A stretch of DNA of 6,833 bases, taken from the NCBI GenBank assembly GCA_955652855.1, contig CATPCN010000201.1, positions 1 to 6,833 on the forward strand, given 5' to 3'. This document shows positions 6,476 to 6,833 of this stretch, piece by piece. The notes under the pieces are model-generated. The model saw only the letters and a list, made by a program, of their open reading frames with translations. It was not told where the DNA came from and searched no databases. The first letter of the stretch is position 1. Each line of letters starts with the position of its first letter. The position numbers and the translations under genes were made by a program. This DNA is from an uncultured Chthoniobacterales bacterium (GTDB lineage: Bacteria; Verrucomicrobiota; Verrucomicrobiae; Chthoniobacterales; UBA10450).

Positions 6476-6833
6476 ATGCCGCGCGGAGTCTTTATCACGT
6501 TCGAAGGATCGGAGGGCTGTGGGAAATCCACGCAGGTAGAACGGCTCGCCAAGCGTTTCGAGCACCTCGGCGTTGCGCCGCTCGTCACGCGCGAACCGGG
6601 CGGCACTCCCATCGGCGAAACGATTCGCGATTTGTTGAAGTTTGCGCCGGAAAGCGCCGGCATGATCCCCGAAACCGAACTGCTGCTTTTCGAAGCGAGC
6701 CGCAGTCAGCTCGTCCGTGAAGTGATCCGGCCCGCGCTCGCCCAAGGCGAAGTCGTCATCGCCGATCGTTTTTTTGATTCGACCACCGTTTACCAGGGCA
6801 TCGCGCGTCGTCTTGATCCGCGCGTCGTCGAGC
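6476..6833 (+). CDS. tmk: Thymidylate kinase (dTMP kinase), 3' partial
   Basis: The first 119 codons are present and the window edge cuts the gene. The start is ATG 6476, giving MPRGVFITFEGSEGCGKSTQ; the GTG at 6428 in the same frame would add 16 residues that do not look like the family. The enzyme phosphorylates dTMP to dTDP with ATP in the cytoplasm, a required step for dTTP. Visible motifs are the P-loop GSEGCGKST (11-19), TREPGGT for the dTMP site (about 39-45), ELLLFEASR (about 69-77) and ADRFFDSTTVYQG (about 95-107), the DR motif and following helix. The P-loop has Gly-Cys where the eukaryotic type has an Arg, as expected for the bacterial (type II) enzyme whose catalytic Arg lies in the lid, here beyond the edge. 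No Shine-Dalgarno sequence precedes the start. In many bacteria holB follows tmk; that cannot be seen here. Confidence 0.95.
   Translation, partial: MPRGVFITFEGSEGCGKSTQVERLAKRFEHLGVAPLVTREPGGTPIGETIRDLLKFAPESAGMIPETELLLFEASRSQLVREVIRPALAQGEVVIADRFFDSTTVYQGIARRLDPRVVE

Noticed and set aside
6415..6663. Upstream extension of the EVE frame to 6663
   Set aside because: It is antisense to the tmk P-loop and dTMP-site codons and adds about 83 residues without family resemblance; EVE proteins normally start at the WLVKQEP region.
6296..6745. A 149-codon - strand frame across the EVE start and tmk
   Set aside because: It overlaps two real genes and has no motif.
1..6833. Possible defence system, mobile element, CRISPR array, tRNA or riboswitch
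   Set aside because: No direct-repeat array, transposase or integrase motif, terminal repeats, tRNA-like cloverleaf or long structured leader was seen. The longest spacer is only 61 nt.

Overview
The window is gene-dense chromosomal DNA of moderately high G+C with six protein-coding genes. I see no RNA gene, CRISPR array, insertion sequence, prophage gene or long repeat. By protein style (a flavoprotein-polyferredoxin fusion, a PHP-glycosyltransferase fusion, a DUF2334 deacetylase-like protein) and by the lack of Shine-Dalgarno sequences near the starts, I would guess a soil-type Verrucomicrobiota (Spartobacteria/Chthoniobacterales-like). That guess rests on recognition alone and is weak.

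Layout. Positions 1-1719 (+) hold the 3' part of a membrane redox protein. Its NAD(P)-binding thioredoxin-reductase-like module is followed by a NapH/NosR-like membrane domain and two [4Fe-4S] ferredoxin motifs; the N-terminal FAD half lies upstream of the window. After 54 nt comes 1774-2715 (+), a multi-pass membrane protein of unknown function. It converges, with a 12-nt gap, on a leftward three-gene group: an EVE-domain protein (6001-6414), a DUF2334 polysaccharide-deacetylase-like protein (5134-5952) and a PHP-domain/GT4 glycosyltransferase fusion (2728-5127). A 61-nt divergent promoter region separates the EVE gene from tmk (6476 to the window end, +), the thymidylate kinase gene, which is cut by the window edge.

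How the genes may work together. The rightward pair could be co-transcribed but shows no functional link. In the leftward group the deacetylase-like gene and the PHP-GT gene are only 6 nt apart and both look like carbohydrate-active enzymes, so joint action on a glycolipid or polysaccharide is a reasonable inference. The EVE protein (binder of modified nucleotides) and Tmk (dTTP synthesis) look like housekeeping neighbours.

I found no convincing new defence or mobile system. The most interesting items are the two domain fusions, the apparent lack of the C-terminal FAD-binding part in the flavoprotein module, the carbohydrate gene pair, and the absence of Shine-Dalgarno sites at all five visible starts.
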